From Bacteroidota bacterium (GTDB lineage Bacteria; Bacteroidota; Bacteroidia; Bacteroidales; CAIXZF01), in the NCBI GenBank assembly GCA_022709385.1, contig JAKLIX010000018.1, positions 22,273 through 86,272 of the forward strand: a stretch of 64,000 nucleotides of DNA. Reading direction: 5' to 3'. Made by a program: the position numbers and the translations under genes. The notes under the pieces are model-generated. The model saw nothing but the letters and a program-made list of their open reading frames with translations. It made no database searches and had not been told where the DNA came from. Positions 7,669-17,695 of the stretch are shown one piece after another (within the stretch, counting starts at the first letter, position 1; each line of letters starts with the position of its first letter).

Positions 7669-10491
7669 ATGTGGGAAGACCTCTCAAAGCTTGATCCTCA
7701 TGAGTTTATTCTTATCAAAGGAGCCAGGGTACACAACCTGAAAGGAATAGATGTAGCCATTCCGAGGAATAAGTTTGTGGTCATCACCGGGCTTTCGGGC
7801 TCCGGAAAATCGTCTCTGGCATTTGACACCCTTTATGCTGAAGGCCAGAGACGCTATGTGGAAAGCCTGAGTGCCTATGCACGGCAGTTTCTGGGAAGGA
7901 TGAACAAACCCGAGGTGGATTATATCAAAGGTATTTCTCCGGCCATTGCCATCGAGCAGAAGGTCAATACCCGCAATCCCCGGTCCACGGTGGGAACTTC
8001 CACGGAAATCTATGAGTATATCAAGCTGCTCTTTGCCAGGATCGGCAGAACCTTTTCACCCGTTTCCGGCGAGCTTGTTAAAAGGGACACCCCCAGCAGT
8101 GTCAAGCAATTCATCTTGTCTTTGCCCGAAGAAACCAGGGTTGTCGTCTATTCACCCCTGGTGATCAAAAATGGAAGAAGTATCAGGGAACAACTGCTGA
8201 TCGTACTGCAGCAGGGTTTCTCCAGGGTGGTGGTGAAAGATGAGCAACACAGAATTGAAGACCTTCTTGCCAAAGATGAATTCCACTGCAATTGCGACGA
8301 CTGCCTGATTCTGATCGATCGCTTTGTGATCAAAGCCGGGGATGAAGATATCAGCAGCAGGGCCGGCGATTCTGTGGAAACTGCCTTTTTCGAGGGTGAG
8401 GGAAGTTGTATCGTGGCATACGGTGACAACGTCAGGAACAAAAGGCGGCGCTTCAGCAACCGCTTTGAAGCCGACGGCATACAATTCGAAGAACCATCGG
8501 TAAACCTGTTCAGCTTCAACAATCCATACGGTGCCTGTAAACGTTGTGAAGGATTCGGCAGTATTATCGGGATAGATGAAGACCTGGTAATCCCCAACAA
8601 AAGCCTTTCAATATATGATGAAGCCATCGCCTGCTGGAAAGGCGATAAAATGAGCGAATTTAAAAACCAGCTGCTCACCCATGCCTGGCGTTTCAACTTC
8701 CCCATTCACAAACCCGTCTGCAAACTCAGCAAAGATGAATATGAGCTCCTTTGGACCGGCAATGAACATTTTACCGGGCTGAATGACTTTTTCAGGCAGG
8801 TTGAGGAACAGACCTATAAAATCCAGTACCGGGTCATGCTGAGCCGGTACAGGGGAAAAACCGTATGTCCCGATTGCAAAGGTACCCGGCTCAGAGCTGA
8901 TGCTTCCTGGGTGAAAGTAGCCGGTTATTCCATACTGGACATCGTTTTAATGCCTGTTGAACAAGCATTCAGGCTTTTCAGCGGGATAAAGCTGAACGAA
9001 GGTGACCGTGTTGTTGCCAAACGGCTGCTCATTGAAATCATCACCCGTTTGCGTTTCCTCTGCGATGTGGGCCTGGGTTACCTGACACTGAACAGGCTCT
9101 CCTCCAGTTTGTCAGGCGGGGAATCCCAAAGGATTAACCTTGCTACCTCCCTCGGATCCAGCCTGGTGGGCTCCATGTACATTCTGGACGAACCAAGCAT
9201 TGGCCTCCATCCAAGAGACACCCGCCGCCTGATCGAAGTGCTGCACAGGCTGAGGGATCTTGGAAACACAGTGATTGTTGTGGAACACGATGAAGAGATC
9301 ATCCGTGCCGCCGATGTGATCATCGATCTCGGACCGCTTGCAGGAACAGAAGGCGGAGAACTGGTGTTTGCAGGTGATTTCAACTCCCTTCAGCATGACG
9401 ACAAGAGTCTGACTGCCAAATATATAAACCACGTGCTTCACATACCCATGCCCGGGTACCGCCGCAAATGGAAGAATTACCTGGAAATCATCGGTGCCAA
9501 AGAAAACAACCTGAAAAACATCGACGTTGAAATACCGCTTAACCTGCTATGCGTGATTACCGGAGTCAGCGGTTCGGGGAAGACATCGCTGGTGAAGCAC
9601 ATCCTCTACCCTGCCCTGAAGAAAATATATGGCGGTTACGGGGATAAAACAGGTCGCTTCGACCGCTTGCAGGGTGACATCAAATGTCTTGGCGATGCAG
9701 AAATGGTGGACCAGAATCCCATCGGCCGGTCATCCAGAAGTAATCCTGCAACCTATGTGAAAGCATATGATGATATTCGAACGCTTTTCGCCGAACAAAG
9801 CCTTTCCAGGGTTAGAGGCTATAAGCCGGGGTATTTTTCTTTTAACATTCCGGGAGGCAGATGTGAGGAATGTGAAGGCGACGGAACCGTAAGTATTGAA
9901 ATGCAGTTCATGGCCGACATTACCCTGGTGTGTGAGTCCTGCGGCGGAAAAAGATTTAAGGAAGAAGTGCTGGACGTGAAATACGATGACCACAGCATCA
10001 CCGATATCCTTGAATTGACCATCGACCAGGCTGTTCAGTTTTTCGGCGGCCATGCCGGAGATGGCAATATTGAAAAAAAGATCGTGGAAAAACTGAAGCC
10101 CCTGCAGGATGTCGGGCTGGGTTACCTGCGATTGGGACAACCTTCAAGTACCCTGAGCGGTGGTGAAGCACAGCGTATCAAACTTGCCTATTTCCTTGCC
10201 AGAGGAAATACCGATAAACCAACCCTCTTTATTTTTGATGAACCAACCACCGGCCTTCATTTTCACGACATCAGCAAGCTCATCAGGGCATTCCAGGCGC
10301 TGATCGATAAAGGGCACTCCCTGGTGGTGATCGAGCATAATATGGAAGTGATCAAATGTGCCGACTGGATCATCGATCTTGGTCCGGAGGGTGGAGAAGC
10401 AGGCGGACAGGTGGTTTTCGCCGGGGTACCAGAAGATCTCATCCGGGTGGCCGCCTCCTTCACCGGATCATTCCTGAAAAAAATGATGTAA
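7669..10491 (+). CDS. UvrA-family excinuclease ATPase, paralogue type
   Basis: ABC-type ATPase of the UvrA family, which recognises DNA damage and loads UvrB in nucleotide excision repair. Read from the ATG at 7669 it has 940 residues. There are two nucleotide-binding halves: Walker [10 protein letters not shown] near residue 42 with signature [12 protein letters not shown], and GVSGSGKTS with [10 protein letters not shown]. Zinc modules are visible as [17 protein letters not shown] and the pair CEECEGDG...CESCGGKRF. The insertion region ([16 protein letters not shown]) looks more like the second UvrA paralogue often seen in Bacteroidota than canonical UvrA1, but uvrA1 cannot be excluded without comparison. 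It is divergent from the sigma factor. Confidence 0.88.
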   Translation: MWEDLSKLDPHEFILIKGARVHNLKGIDVAIPRNKFVVITGLSGSGKSSLAFDTLYAEGQRRYVESLSAYARQFLGRMNKPEVDYIKGISPAIAIEQKVNTRNPRSTVGTSTEIYEYIKLLFARIGRTFSPVSGELVKRDTPSSVKQFILSLPEETRVVVYSPLVIKNGRSIREQLLIVLQQGFSRVVVKDEQHRIEDLLAKDEFHCNCDDCLILIDRFVIKAGDEDISSRAGDSVETAFFEGEGSCIVAYGDNVRNKRRRFSNRFEADGIQFEEPSVNLFSFNNPYGACKRCEGFGSIIGIDEDLVIPNKSLSIYDEAIACWKGDKMSEFKNQLLTHAWRFNFPIHKPVCKLSKDEYELLWTGNEHFTGLNDFFRQVEEQTYKIQYRVMLSRYRGKTVCPDCKGTRLRADASWVKVAGYSILDIVLMPVEQAFRLFSGIKLNEGDRVVAKRLLIEIITRLRFLCDVGLGYLTLNRLSSSLSGGESQRINLATSLGSSLVGSMYILDEPSIGLHPRDTRRLIEVLHRLRDLGNTVIVVEHDEEIIRAADVIIDLGPLAGTEGGELVFAGDFNSLQHDDKSLTAKYINHVLHIPMPGYRRKWKNYLEIIGAKENNLKNIDVEIPLNLLCVITGVSGSGKTSLVKHILYPALKKIYGGYGDKTGRFDRLQGDIKCLGDAEMVDQNPIGRSSRSNPATYVKAYDDIRTLFAEQSLSRVRGYKPGYFSFNIPGGRCEECEGDGTVSIEMQFMADITLVCESCGGKRFKEEVLDVKYDDHSITDILELTIDQAVQFFGGHAGDGNIEKKIVEKLKPLQDVGLGYLRLGQPSSTLSGGEAQRIKLAYFLARGNTDKPTLFIFDEPTTGLHFHDISKLIRAFQALIDKGHSLVVIEHNMEVIKCADWIIDLGPEGGEAGGQVVFAGVPEDLIRVAASFTGSFLKKMM

Positions 10492-10763
10492 ACGGCCCCG
10501 CAGTTTTTTATTGATCCCGGCCAGCATCGCGAAATACACGCACCAAGGAAAAAAGCATCTGAAGCATGTTGCGGAAGGATGCCATGATGCTGTGTTATGG
10601 CATCGATCAGAAAAAAAAAGCCATTCCGGATAAGAATACACAGCATGGCAGAAATGAGCCGGATCCAGCGAAATCGTCCGTAAATAAAAAGCCCGGATCA
10701 GCATCATGCGCATGCGTCCCGGGCTGTTCGAAACAAATTATTGAACCGTCTGTTTTCTTAGTG
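10492..10763. other. Intergenic region between uvrA-like gene and tRNA
   Basis: This stretch holds the tRNA terminator described separately. A possible 66-residue plus-strand frame (10566-10766) runs through the terminator and has no recognisable features, so I regard it as noncoding. Confidence 0.5.
10681..10725 (-). terminator. Rho-independent terminator of the tRNA-Met transcript
   Basis: Read on the minus strand, a GC-rich stem (AGCCCGGGA pairing with TCCGGGCT; + strand arms about 10690-10697 and 10717-10725) is followed immediately by TTTTTATTTA. The loop contains the palindrome CATGCGCATG. It sits 39 bp past the tRNA 3' end. Confidence 0.75.
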
Positions 10764-10837
10764 TAGCGTGGACGAGAGTTGAACTCGTGACCTCCGGGTT
10801 ATGAATCCGACGCTCTAACCGACTGAGCTACCACGCC
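10764..10837 (-). tRNA. tRNA-Met (anticodon CAU)
   Basis: A full 74-nt cloverleaf on the minus strand. The acceptor is GGCGTGG/CCACGCT (a G1-U72 wobble, the rest paired) with A73. The D arm is GCTC...GAGC, the anticodon loop TTCATAA gives CAU, and the T arm is ACGAG-TTCAACT-CTCGT. The 31-39 pair is an A-C mismatch. CCA is not encoded. The GCTCAGTCGGTTAGAGC D arm suggests an elongator rather than initiator tRNA. A lysidine-modified tRNA-Ile2 also reads CAU and cannot be ruled out by eye. Confidence 0.93.
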
Positions 10838-10974
10838 ATTTTGGCCGGCAAAAATATAAAACATTCCGAAACCCTGCAAATCCGATTTTCTTGGGCTACG
10901 CAAGGAGAAAAACAAACATGCCCTGCCCATGGAAAACCTGAAAAATACTGCTCAGCGGACGGAAAAGGCCGGCA

Positions 10975-11007
10975 TTGCCGGAACAATCACCCTGAACCCT
11001 ATCTTTG
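10975..11007 (+). promoter_or_regulatory. Promoter of the branching-enzyme gene
   Basis: TTG at 10975-10977 and TATCTTTG (TAnnTTTG) at 11000-11007 are 22 bp apart, close to the Bacteroidota -33/-7 spacing. The ATG at 11026 follows 18 bp later. Confidence 0.5.
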
Positions 11008-11025
11008 TCAATTGATTCTGCTCCC

Positions 11026-13041
11026 ATGAAAAAAATCCCGCCCCTGGTACAGATTGATCCCTGGCTTGAACCAAACGCTGCCGACCTCCATCAGCGAACA
11101 GAACGTTTCCTGCATCGCCTCAAAACGATAGAATCAGATTTCGGGTCGCTCGGGGAATTTGCCAATGCATGGCAATACTACGGAATAAACTATGACCATG
11201 ACCGCAAAGGATGGGTTTACAGGGAATGGGCCCCTGCTGCACGGGAGCTCTATCTTTTCGGCGACTTCAATGGCTGGAGAAGATTCAGCCACCCCATGAG
11301 CAGGAATGATTATGGTGTGTGGGAAATTTTCCTCGATGAACGAACCTATGCAAACACATTCGTACACGGAAGTCTGATCAAAGTACTGGTTGTCAGCGAA
11401 GATCACATCAGGGAACGAATACCGGCCTATATCCGCAGGGTGGTACAAAACGATGAAAGCAAGGATTTCACCGCCCAGGTATGGCTGCCACGGGCTTTCG
11501 ACTGGCAGGGCGACGTGACTCCCCTGCCCTCCGGACCCTTATTTATTTATGAATCACATGTCGGGATGGCCACGGAGGAAGAAGGCGTAGGAACATACCT
11601 CGAATTCACCGAAACTGTCCTGCCAAGGATCAAGGCATTGGGTTATAACGCCATTCAGCTGATGGCCATTCAGGAACATCCTTATTACGGCTCTTTCGGA
11701 TACCACGTTTCCAGTTTTTTCGCCCCTTCCTCCCGTTTTGGTACACCGGAAGATTTAAAAACACTTATCCGTGCGGCGCACCGGGAAGGAATCGCCGTGA
11801 TCATGGATCTGGTTCACTCCCATACGGTGAAAAACATACTGGAAGGCATCAACGAATTCGACGGTACTGATTACCAGTATTTTCATCCCGGACCCCGGGG
11901 GGAGCACCCCGACTGGGACTCCAAACTCTTCGATTACGGAAAAACAGAAGTGATACGTTTTTTGCTTTCCAATATCAGTTATTGGATGAAGGAATTTCAT
12001 TTTGATGGTTTCCGATTCGACGGCGTAGGTTCCATGATGTATTACCATCACGGGAATAGCGCGATGGATGACAGAAACAAATTCTTTACCGATGGAGTTG
12101 AATATGATGCCATTACGTATCTTCAGCTCGCCAATACCCTGGTTCATTCCGTCAATCCTGATGCGATCACTATTGCAGAAGATGTTACAGGCATGCCGGG
12201 CTTGTGCTACCCGGTGGAAGGCGACGGGATTGGATTTGATTACAGGCTGGGCATGGGACTGCCGGATTTCTGGATCAGGATGCTGAAAGATCTGCAGGAC
12301 GAACAGTGGAATATCCATGAGTTGTGGCAGGTGATGAACGACAGGCTTCCCTATGTCAAGACAGTGGCTTATTGTGAATCACATGACCAGGCCCTGGTGG
12401 GTGATAAAACCATCGCATTCAGACTGATGGATAAAGAGATGTATGATCACATGCAGGTTAACGATCGTAACATAATTATTGACAGGGGTTTAGCCTTGCA
12501 CAAGATGATACGGCTCTTTACCCTGTCGCTGGGTGGGCAAGCCTGGCTGAATTTTATGGGTAATGAGTTCGGACATCCTGAATGGATTGATTTTCCAAGG
12601 GAAGGAAACAACTGGAGCTATTATTACGCCCGCCGTCAATGGTCACTGGCAGACAATCCCAGGTTGAAATACCAGTATCTGCTCAGGTTTGAACAGGAAA
12701 TGATCAGTCTTGCCTCCGGCTATCACCTGCTTTCGGAAGATTTCGGAGTACAACTCAATATGGATGAAGAAAACAAGACCATCGTTTTTACCAAATCAGG
12801 ACTGGTCTTTGTTTTCAATTTTCATCCCACGAATGCCATTCCAAACTACCGCTTTCTGGTTCCTGAACCCGGTACTTACCTGTTGAGCCTGAATTCCGAT
12901 TCAGCCTGGTTCGGCGGCCACCACCGCATCGATGAAAACCTTGAATACTTCAGTCAGGTTGACGAAAAGAACAACACCCACTACCTGAGCATTTATAATA
13001 CCAACCGTACCGTACAAGTATTCAGAAAAGTCAGTGGTTGA
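11026..13041 (+). CDS. glgB: 1,4-alpha-glucan branching enzyme (GH13)
   Basis: Glycogen branching enzyme that cuts alpha-1,4 chains and re-attaches them by alpha-1,6 links. From the ATG at 11026 it has 671 residues; the TTG at 11005 lies inside the promoter. An N-terminal CBM48 domain (REWAPAARELYLFGDFNGW) is followed by a GH13 barrel. The catalytic nucleophile is Asp332 (GFRFDGVGSM), the acid/base Glu385 (TIAEDVTGM) and the third carboxylate Asp454 (YCESHDQALVGDK). The sequence is of the shorter eukaryote-like GH13_8 type found in Bacteroidota. No glgA or glgC lies nearby, so it works with glycogen genes located elsewhere. It overlaps the convergent serine hydrolase gene by 11 bp. Confidence 0.94.
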   Translation: MKKIPPLVQIDPWLEPNAADLHQRTERFLHRLKTIESDFGSLGEFANAWQYYGINYDHDRKGWVYREWAPAARELYLFGDFNGWRRFSHPMSRNDYGVWEIFLDERTYANTFVHGSLIKVLVVSEDHIRERIPAYIRRVVQNDESKDFTAQVWLPRAFDWQGDVTPLPSGPLFIYESHVGMATEEEGVGTYLEFTETVLPRIKALGYNAIQLMAIQEHPYYGSFGYHVSSFFAPSSRFGTPEDLKTLIRAAHREGIAVIMDLVHSHTVKNILEGINEFDGTDYQYFHPGPRGEHPDWDSKLFDYGKTEVIRFLLSNISYWMKEFHFDGFRFDGVGSMMYYHHGNSAMDDRNKFFTDGVEYDAITYLQLANTLVHSVNPDAITIAEDVTGMPGLCYPVEGDGIGFDYRLGMGLPDFWIRMLKDLQDEQWNIHELWQVMNDRLPYVKTVAYCESHDQALVGDKTIAFRLMDKEMYDHMQVNDRNIIIDRGLALHKMIRLFTLSLGGQAWLNFMGNEFGHPEWIDFPREGNNWSYYYARRQWSLADNPRLKYQYLLRFEQEMISLASGYHLLSEDFGVQLNMDEENKTIVFTKSGLVFVFNFHPTNAIPNYRFLVPEPGTYLLSLNSDSAWFGGHHRIDENLEYFSQVDEKNNTHYLSIYNTNRTVQVFRKVSG

Positions 13042-14248
13042 CCGCTTCATCCTCCTCAGTTTTTTCTTCACCTGAGGGTTTATTCCCGGAAGCATTCTCA
13101 CCCTCCCCAGGATAGAGATGCGGGTATAATTTGCTGAGCAATAAATCCCGGTCGATGTGTCCGGATTTTCTGTTTTTAAGCACAACCAGCGTGGTTGAAT
13201 CTTTCTGGATCCGGACCAGCAGGGTCTGAAAACCTTCCCACCAGCCTGTATGATAAAGCACCTTGGTGCTGTCAGGCAAATAAGTGATCCGCCAACCAAA
13301 GCCATAATTCCTGCGACTTCCAGGTTTGCGGCCTGCCGGCTCGAAAGCCTGGGCAAGGGTCTGCAATGAAAGCAGTTTTCCGGTATATAACACCTGGTCC
13401 CAACGATAAAGGTCTGTTACAGTGGAATATATCCCCTTGTCGCCCACCACCCCGTCGAGAAATGTACGTGCAGCAGGGCGCCAACCTCCCTTGTATCCGA
13501 CCGCCACCTGAGCATTATCCGGAATAGTTCCCGCACTTACAAAAGTGTGCGACATCCCCGCCGGTTCAAACACCTCTTTTTTCATAAAAAGACTGTATGG
13601 CTTGCTGCTCACTTTCTCAATGACAGCTGCCAGCAGCATATAGCCCGTATTACTGTAATGGAAGCGGATATCGGGCGGGTAGTAGGGCGCGGGTCGCAGG
13701 TGGCTCATCAGGTTGATGACGAACTGGTTGGTCAGGGGTGAAGTTTTATCTTTAATGTACCGGTCGGCGAAATAGATATAGTTGGGCAAACCCGAACGGT
13801 GCAAAAGTAACATCCTGATAGTGATACCTTTGTATGGAAAGGCAGGAAAAAAACGTTGGATGGAGTCATCCAGTGACAACAAACCCCGATCGACCAGCAT
13901 CAGGACAGCTACCGCCGTAAACTGTTTTGTGATGGAAGCCAGCTGATATACAGTTTCTTCCTGGTTTTTTACCTTTTTTGCATGGTCAGCCCAGCCATAG
14001 CAGCGGAGGCTGATGATTTTTCCTCCCCTGGCTACAAGAAGGTTCCCATTAAAGCTGTTTGCCCTGGCCTGATGATTAAAGTAATTTTCTATATCATCCC
14101 TTATAAGCAATTCATCATTAGACAAATAAACTGAATCAGCTTGTATGCGCTCAACAAGCGATGACCTTTCCCCTGTATCCCGTTTGCAAGCCGTGGCCAG
14201 GAGAAACAAAAGGAAAGCCAACACCAGCAATGGTTTACCTGACCTCAT
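13031..14248 (-). CDS. Serine hydrolase lipoprotein (class C beta-lactamase fold)
   Basis: A 405-residue member of the beta-lactamase/DD-peptidase superfamily (Pfam Beta-lactamase). A lipoprotein signal (LLATAC, Cys near residue 21) is well formed when read from the ATG at 14248; an ATG at 14257 is nearly as good, while the 14314 ATG gives an over-long n-region. The active-site triad of motifs is present: SITK (Ser nucleophile and Lys), Y-S-N in FHYSNTGYMLL, and HTG in VLYHTGWWEGF. Such proteins are usually peptidases, esterases or amidases of the envelope rather than antibiotic-resistance enzymes; the substrate cannot be assigned. It runs convergently into glgB. Confidence 0.87.
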   Translation of the reverse strand: MRSGKPLLVLAFLLFLLATACKRDTGERSSLVERIQADSVYLSNDELLIRDDIENYFNHQARANSFNGNLLVARGGKIISLRCYGWADHAKKVKNQEETVYQLASITKQFTAVAVLMLVDRGLLSLDDSIQRFFPAFPYKGITIRMLLLHRSGLPNYIYFADRYIKDKTSPLTNQFVINLMSHLRPAPYYPPDIRFHYSNTGYMLLAAVIEKVSSKPYSLFMKKEVFEPAGMSHTFVSAGTIPDNAQVAVGYKGGWRPAARTFLDGVVGDKGIYSTVTDLYRWDQVLYTGKLLSLQTLAQAFEPAGRKPGSRRNYGFGWRITYLPDSTKVLYHTGWWEGFQTLLVRIQKDSTTLVVLKNRKSGHIDRDLLLSKLYPHLYPGEGENASGNKPSGEEKTEEDEAVNH

Positions 14249-14641
14249 GAGAATCATTTCCTTTTTCTCCGTTACGGCAAGGATCCCGGCTCCGGGCTGA
14301 AGCGTTTTCTTCATGATTCAAATATCCATTAAGGTCAAATGCCCGCCTATCGGCAAAAAGGGTATATCCGGGTGTTGATCATTCCGGGTTGGTGCTGGCC
14401 AAACGAAGGCATTCCCTGGCTTCTTAAACCGATAAACATCAGATCAAGTTTCAGCTGCAATCACGATCGTTCGCTTTTCTTTCCTTTATGTTATATAAAA
14501 TATTGATAATGAACAATCGAGGAACACGCTGTCAAAGCTGCGGAAAAGCAAATACTTTTTTTTCCGGGGCGTATTGTTTTTTTCAAAATTTCATGTAGGT
14601 TTGCGAAGGCTGTATCAATCATTTCAAACATACACAGTGAT
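14249..14641. other. Divergent intergenic region
   Basis: About 390 bp between the serine hydrolase start and the next plus-strand gene. Apart from the promoter at 14574-14603 it shows no gene, clear hairpin or repeat. Confidence 0.4.
14574..14603 (+). promoter_or_regulatory. Promoter with near-ideal Bacteroidota -33/-7 spacing
   Basis: TTG at 14574-14576 and TAGGTTTG at 14596-14603 are separated by 19 bp. The expected start of transcription is about 30 bp before the ATG at 14642. Confidence 0.6.
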
Positions 14642-14959
14642 ATGTCCAAGAAGAAGCTTATTGTTAACTATGACAAACTGCCCCCTGGTGTTTTATCACA
14701 GATAGAGAAGCAATATCCTGACGGTTGGATGAATCATGTGATGAAAGTGAAAGGGCCGAAAGATGCCTTCATTTACGTCATCCTGGTTGAGACAGAGGAG
14801 GTGGACTACCTGATTAAAATGAAAGTGAAGAAAGACCGGAAAGGTGTTGAAAATGAGGAAGATTTTCTTCCCGAATTCAATGATCTTTCATCTTCTAATC
14901 AGGAAGACGGTAATGGTGCAGAGAGAAGCAGCAATGACGATTCAGGCCAGGACGAATAG
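14642..14959 (+). CDS. Small conserved Bacteroidota protein, function unknown
   Basis: A 105-residue soluble protein. The first 75 residues (LPPGVLSQIEKQYPDGWMNHV followed by a beta-rich YVILVETEEVDYLIKMKV) form a compact domain resembling an uncharacterised family common in Bacteroidales. The last 30 residues are acidic and polar and probably disordered. It has no signal peptide. It has its own strong promoter and ends 2 bp before the convergent FKBP gene. I cannot assign a function; the acidic tail would fit a small nucleic-acid- or ribosome-associated factor, but that is speculation. Confidence 0.7.
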   Translation: MSKKKLIVNYDKLPPGVLSQIEKQYPDGWMNHVMKVKGPKDAFIYVILVETEEVDYLIKMKVKKDRKGVENEEDFLPEFNDLSSSNQEDGNGAERSSNDDSGQDE

Positions 14960-14961
14960 CA

Positions 14962-15864
14962 TCAGGGCAGTTTAATATCCAGTAATTCCACTTCGTAGAT
15001 CAGTGTTGTAAAGGGAGGCAAAGTACCCGTCTGATACTCCCCGAATGCAAGGTGTGACGGAATGATCAACCTGGCTTTTCCGCCTTTTCTCATGGAGAGC
15101 AATCCTTCTTCGAGGCCCTTCGGGATGGTCCCTTTTCCAAGGATAAACTGCAAGGGTTCCCTGTCGGTGCTTTCAAAGACCTTCCCGTCAGTAAGAAAGG
15201 CTTTATAATTCACCGTGATCGTGTTTCCTTTGACCGGTTGATTGCCATTCCCCTCAGTTTCAGTGATGACATATAAGCCGGAAGCAGTGGGTTGCGTATC
15301 AATCCGGTTCCTCTGCAGGTAAAGGATGAGACTGTCTTTTTCAGCCTGCCTGAGTTTATCATGCTGTTGCTTCTGCTGCTCAAAAAGCGCTAACTGTTCC
15401 CTGATAAATTCCTGCTGTGGAATGATTTCGAGTACTTTAACAAAGAAAGTCAGATCGCTTCCTTTCCTGACAAAGGGTGGGATGCGTTTTTCACCAATCG
15501 TTCTCAGGTAAAACGAATCGGCCTTGATCAGGAAAGTAAGGCTGTCGCCGACACCTGCGAGTGACAAAGCTTCATTGAAATCGCCTGAATATGCCGGTTT
15601 GCTAAGCGTGTGTGTAAAATCAAACTGTCCCCTGCTGTTATCGAACAGGACGGAATCTTTGCTGTTTTTATAAATCATGGAAAGTTTGACCACATCGCCC
15701 GTAAATGGCTTTTGAGCGCTGGGTTTTGTCTGGAGTAAGAGGTAGCGCAGCCCGGTTTTGGTTTTCTGATAAGCCCTTTCCTGTGCATGTATGCCTGAAA
15801 TAAAGCATAATACAGTGAGGGATAGCAAGGTAAGCCTGAGAAGTAAGCCTGAGAAATTCATCAT
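14962..15864 (-). CDS. Exported FKBP-type PPIase-like protein, fourth of four in tandem
   Basis: About 300 residues with a cleavable signal peptide (ending HAQ). An N-terminal degenerate FKBP-like region (about 35-135) is joined by a charged coiled segment to a C-terminal FKBP domain (about 200-300). FKBPs catalyse prolyl isomerisation or act as chaperones in the periplasm. Two key pocket positions are changed: the Asp after VF is Glu (KVFESTD) and the pocket Trp is Leu (KGLEEGLL), so catalysis may be reduced. The ATG at 15864 lies 9 bp after the previous stop; a GTG at 15873 is also possible. It is last in the run nrnA-GldI-like-FKBP-FKBP-FKBP. Confidence 0.87.
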   Translation of the reverse strand: MMNFSGLLLRLTLLSLTVLCFISGIHAQERAYQKTKTGLRYLLLQTKPSAQKPFTGDVVKLSMIYKNSKDSVLFDNSRGQFDFTHTLSKPAYSGDFNEALSLAGVGDSLTFLIKADSFYLRTIGEKRIPPFVRKGSDLTFFVKVLEIIPQQEFIREQLALFEQQKQQHDKLRQAEKDSLILYLQRNRIDTQPTASGLYVITETEGNGNQPVKGNTITVNYKAFLTDGKVFESTDREPLQFILGKGTIPKGLEEGLLSMRKGGKARLIIPSHLAFGEYQTGTLPPFTTLIYEVELLDIKLP

Positions 15865-15873
15865 GGAACGCAC

Positions 15874-16761
15874 TTACTTTACATCCAGCAATTCAACCTC
15901 GAAAGTGAGTACTGAATTGGCAGGGATTTTTCCGACACTACCTTCCCCGTATGCCATTTTGGAGGGGATAATAAGGATGGCCTTGCCTCCTTTATGCATA
16001 TTGGCAATGCCCTCTTCCCAGCCACGGATCACTTTGTTTTTGCCCAGAGGGAAAGAAAAAGGTTCCGGTTTCCCGATCGAAGAATCGAACACGGTTCCAT
16101 CCAGCAGTTTGCCGGTATAATGCACTACCACGGTCTTTCCCGGCTCTGCTTTTGGTCCGTCACCCTTACGGGATTCAATATAATAAAGTCCGCTTTTCGA
16201 TGGACTTCCAGTGAGTTGATGTTCAGCCATATAAATCCTGATCAGGGAATCTTCCTTCCGCGCTCTTTCAGCATTGACCTTTGCCTCGGCTTCGAACTTG
16301 GCCTGCATTTCCTTCTGGAATTCATCCTTAGGTTGAATCTTGAGAAGCTTCACATAAAACTTCACGTCATTCCCTTTTTTTACGTATGCCGGTAAACTTT
16401 TTACCCTGAAAGTCTTTAGAAAGAGGGAATCGGCATTGATAGAGAATACCGCACTGTCTCCAATACCAAGCATTTTCAGTCCTTCGAAAATATCCCCGGG
16501 GTAAGTGGGCTCCATCACGGGAAAGATATACGGGGTGGGACTTTTCCTACTGTCAAAGAAAACAGTGTCTCCGGTCTTATAAAACCCTGTGACGGTAACC
16601 ATATCGCCAAGCTTAGGCTTTTCTGCTTCCGGGTTTTGTTTGAAAAACATGTATTTTAAACCGCTTTTGGTTTTTTGCCATTCCTGGTCTGTTTGCGAGT
16701 AGGCGGAGAACGCACTCACAGCACATAAAATCACCAGGATGAACCGCCATCCTTTTCTCAT
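15874..16761 (-). CDS. Exported FKBP-type PPIase, third of four in tandem
   Basis: A 295-residue periplasmic protein with signal peptide ending AYSQ. Residues about 30-135 form a degenerate FKBP-like unit ([10 protein letters not shown]...). A charged, probably helical linker rich in Glu/Lys/Ala follows, and residues about 185-295 form a complete FKBP domain: [15 protein letters not shown], the pocket Trp in [17 protein letters not shown] and the closing strand [11 protein letters not shown]. The usual active-site Tyr, Asp and Trp are present, so prolyl isomerase activity is likely. It lies 22 bp after the second FKBP gene, clearly co-transcribed, and its closest resemblance is to its neighbours, suggesting duplication. 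Confidence 0.9.
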   Translation of the reverse strand: MRKGWRFILVILCAVSAFSAYSQTDQEWQKTKSGLKYMFFKQNPEAEKPKLGDMVTVTGFYKTGDTVFFDSRKSPTPYIFPVMEPTYPGDIFEGLKMLGIGDSAVFSINADSLFLKTFRVKSLPAYVKKGNDVKFYVKLLKIQPKDEFQKEMQAKFEAEAKVNAERARKEDSLIRIYMAEHQLTGSPSKSGLYYIESRKGDGPKAEPGKTVVVHYTGKLLDGTVFDSSIGKPEPFSFPLGKNKVIRGWEEGIANMHKGGKAILIIPSKMAYGEGSVGKIPANSVLTFEVELLDVK

Positions 16762-16783
16762 ATGAATTAATACTTTAGTTTAA

Positions 16784-17662
16784 TTAGTTAACTTCAACAA
16801 GCTCAACCTCAAATACAAGAGTTGAATATGGAGGGATGTTACCCATGCCTCTTGATCCATAACCCAGGTTTGAGGGAATGATGAGTTTGGCTTTTCCACC
16901 GGCTTTCATTTTCGAGATTCCTTCGTCCCAGCCCGGAATCACTTCACCCGTACCAAGGTTGAATTCAAACGGCTGACCATGGTTCTCGCTGGAATCAAAC
17001 ACTTTGCCATCCAGCAGCATCCCGGTATATTTCACCTTCACCTTCTTTCCGGTTTCGGCTTTAGCTCCGCTGCCACGTTTCACCTCGATGTAATAAAGAC
17101 CGCTTTCCAGGGGTGTTGCAGTAATTTTGTTGTCCTTCAGGTATTGCGACATGGCTTCCTGTTCTTTCGCCTGCATTTCCTGCATCTCCTGGGCCTGCTG
17201 CTCCATCATTTCTTTCTGTTCTGCTTCATAATCTGCTTTTTTCTGGATATCCAGGATCTTCACATCGAATTTCAGTTTTGATCCGGACTGAATGAATGAG
17301 GGGAGAGAAGCCCTGGCAGTCTTGATGAAAAAGGAATCGGCAAGAATGAGGAAAGTAGCACTGTCGCCTTTACCAAGCAGACTGAGCCCCTCATAAATGT
17401 CACCGGGGTATTCTGAAGCGATCAGGGGAATTTTAAAGGGCGAAGGATTCTTCCTGCTGTCGAGCAATACCGAATCATTCGCTGTCTTATAAACCAGGAT
17501 GGCAGTGATCATGTCTCCCACCTCGGCTTTGGGAGCATCTTTGTCCTGGGCATGGATCATATATTCCAGACCATTGCTTGTTTTTTTATATCCTCCTCCT
17601 GAGCAGGCCCAAAAGGCTGCAAGGATAGCAAGCACAAAAAGCTTTAAACCTAATTTGTTCAT
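16784..17662 (-). CDS. FKBP-type PPIase lipoprotein, second of four in tandem
   Basis: A 292-residue lipoprotein (lipobox AAFWAC followed by SGGG). It has the two-unit plan of its neighbours: an N-terminal degenerate FKBP-like segment (KTSNGLEYMI... to about residue 130), a linker very rich in Gln, Glu and Met (EQKEMMEQQAQEMQEMQAKE, likely coiled coil), and an intact C-terminal FKBP domain with KYTGMLLDGKVFDSS, PGWDEGISKM and IPSNLGYGSRGMG. Active-site Tyr, Asp and Trp are retained. The SG-G-G after the Cys may favour surface or outer-membrane sorting, which is inference. It lies 33 bp downstream of the GldI-like gene. Confidence 0.9.
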   Translation of the reverse strand: MNKLGLKLFVLAILAAFWACSGGGYKKTSNGLEYMIHAQDKDAPKAEVGDMITAILVYKTANDSVLLDSRKNPSPFKIPLIASEYPGDIYEGLSLLGKGDSATFLILADSFFIKTARASLPSFIQSGSKLKFDVKILDIQKKADYEAEQKEMMEQQAQEMQEMQAKEQEAMSQYLKDNKITATPLESGLYYIEVKRGSGAKAETGKKVKVKYTGMLLDGKVFDSSENHGQPFEFNLGTGEVIPGWDEGISKMKAGGKAKLIIPSNLGYGSRGMGNIPPYSTLVFEVELVEVN

Positions 17663-17695
17663 AAAGTGATAATTATAAAATAATATTTAAACTAT

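Noticed and set aside
8148..8705. Two minus-strand frames inside the UvrA-like gene
   Set aside because: Antisense to strongly conserved UvrA sequence; the translation is Ser/Leu-rich with no motifs.
10566..10766. Possible 66-residue plus-strand gene near the tRNA
   Set aside because: It crosses the tRNA terminator and has no promoter or conserved feature.
13031..14248. Antibiotic-resistance beta-lactamase
   Set aside because: The lipoprotein has the SxxK/YxN/HTG fold shared by many peptidases and esterases; nothing points to beta-lactam hydrolysis or a mobile context.
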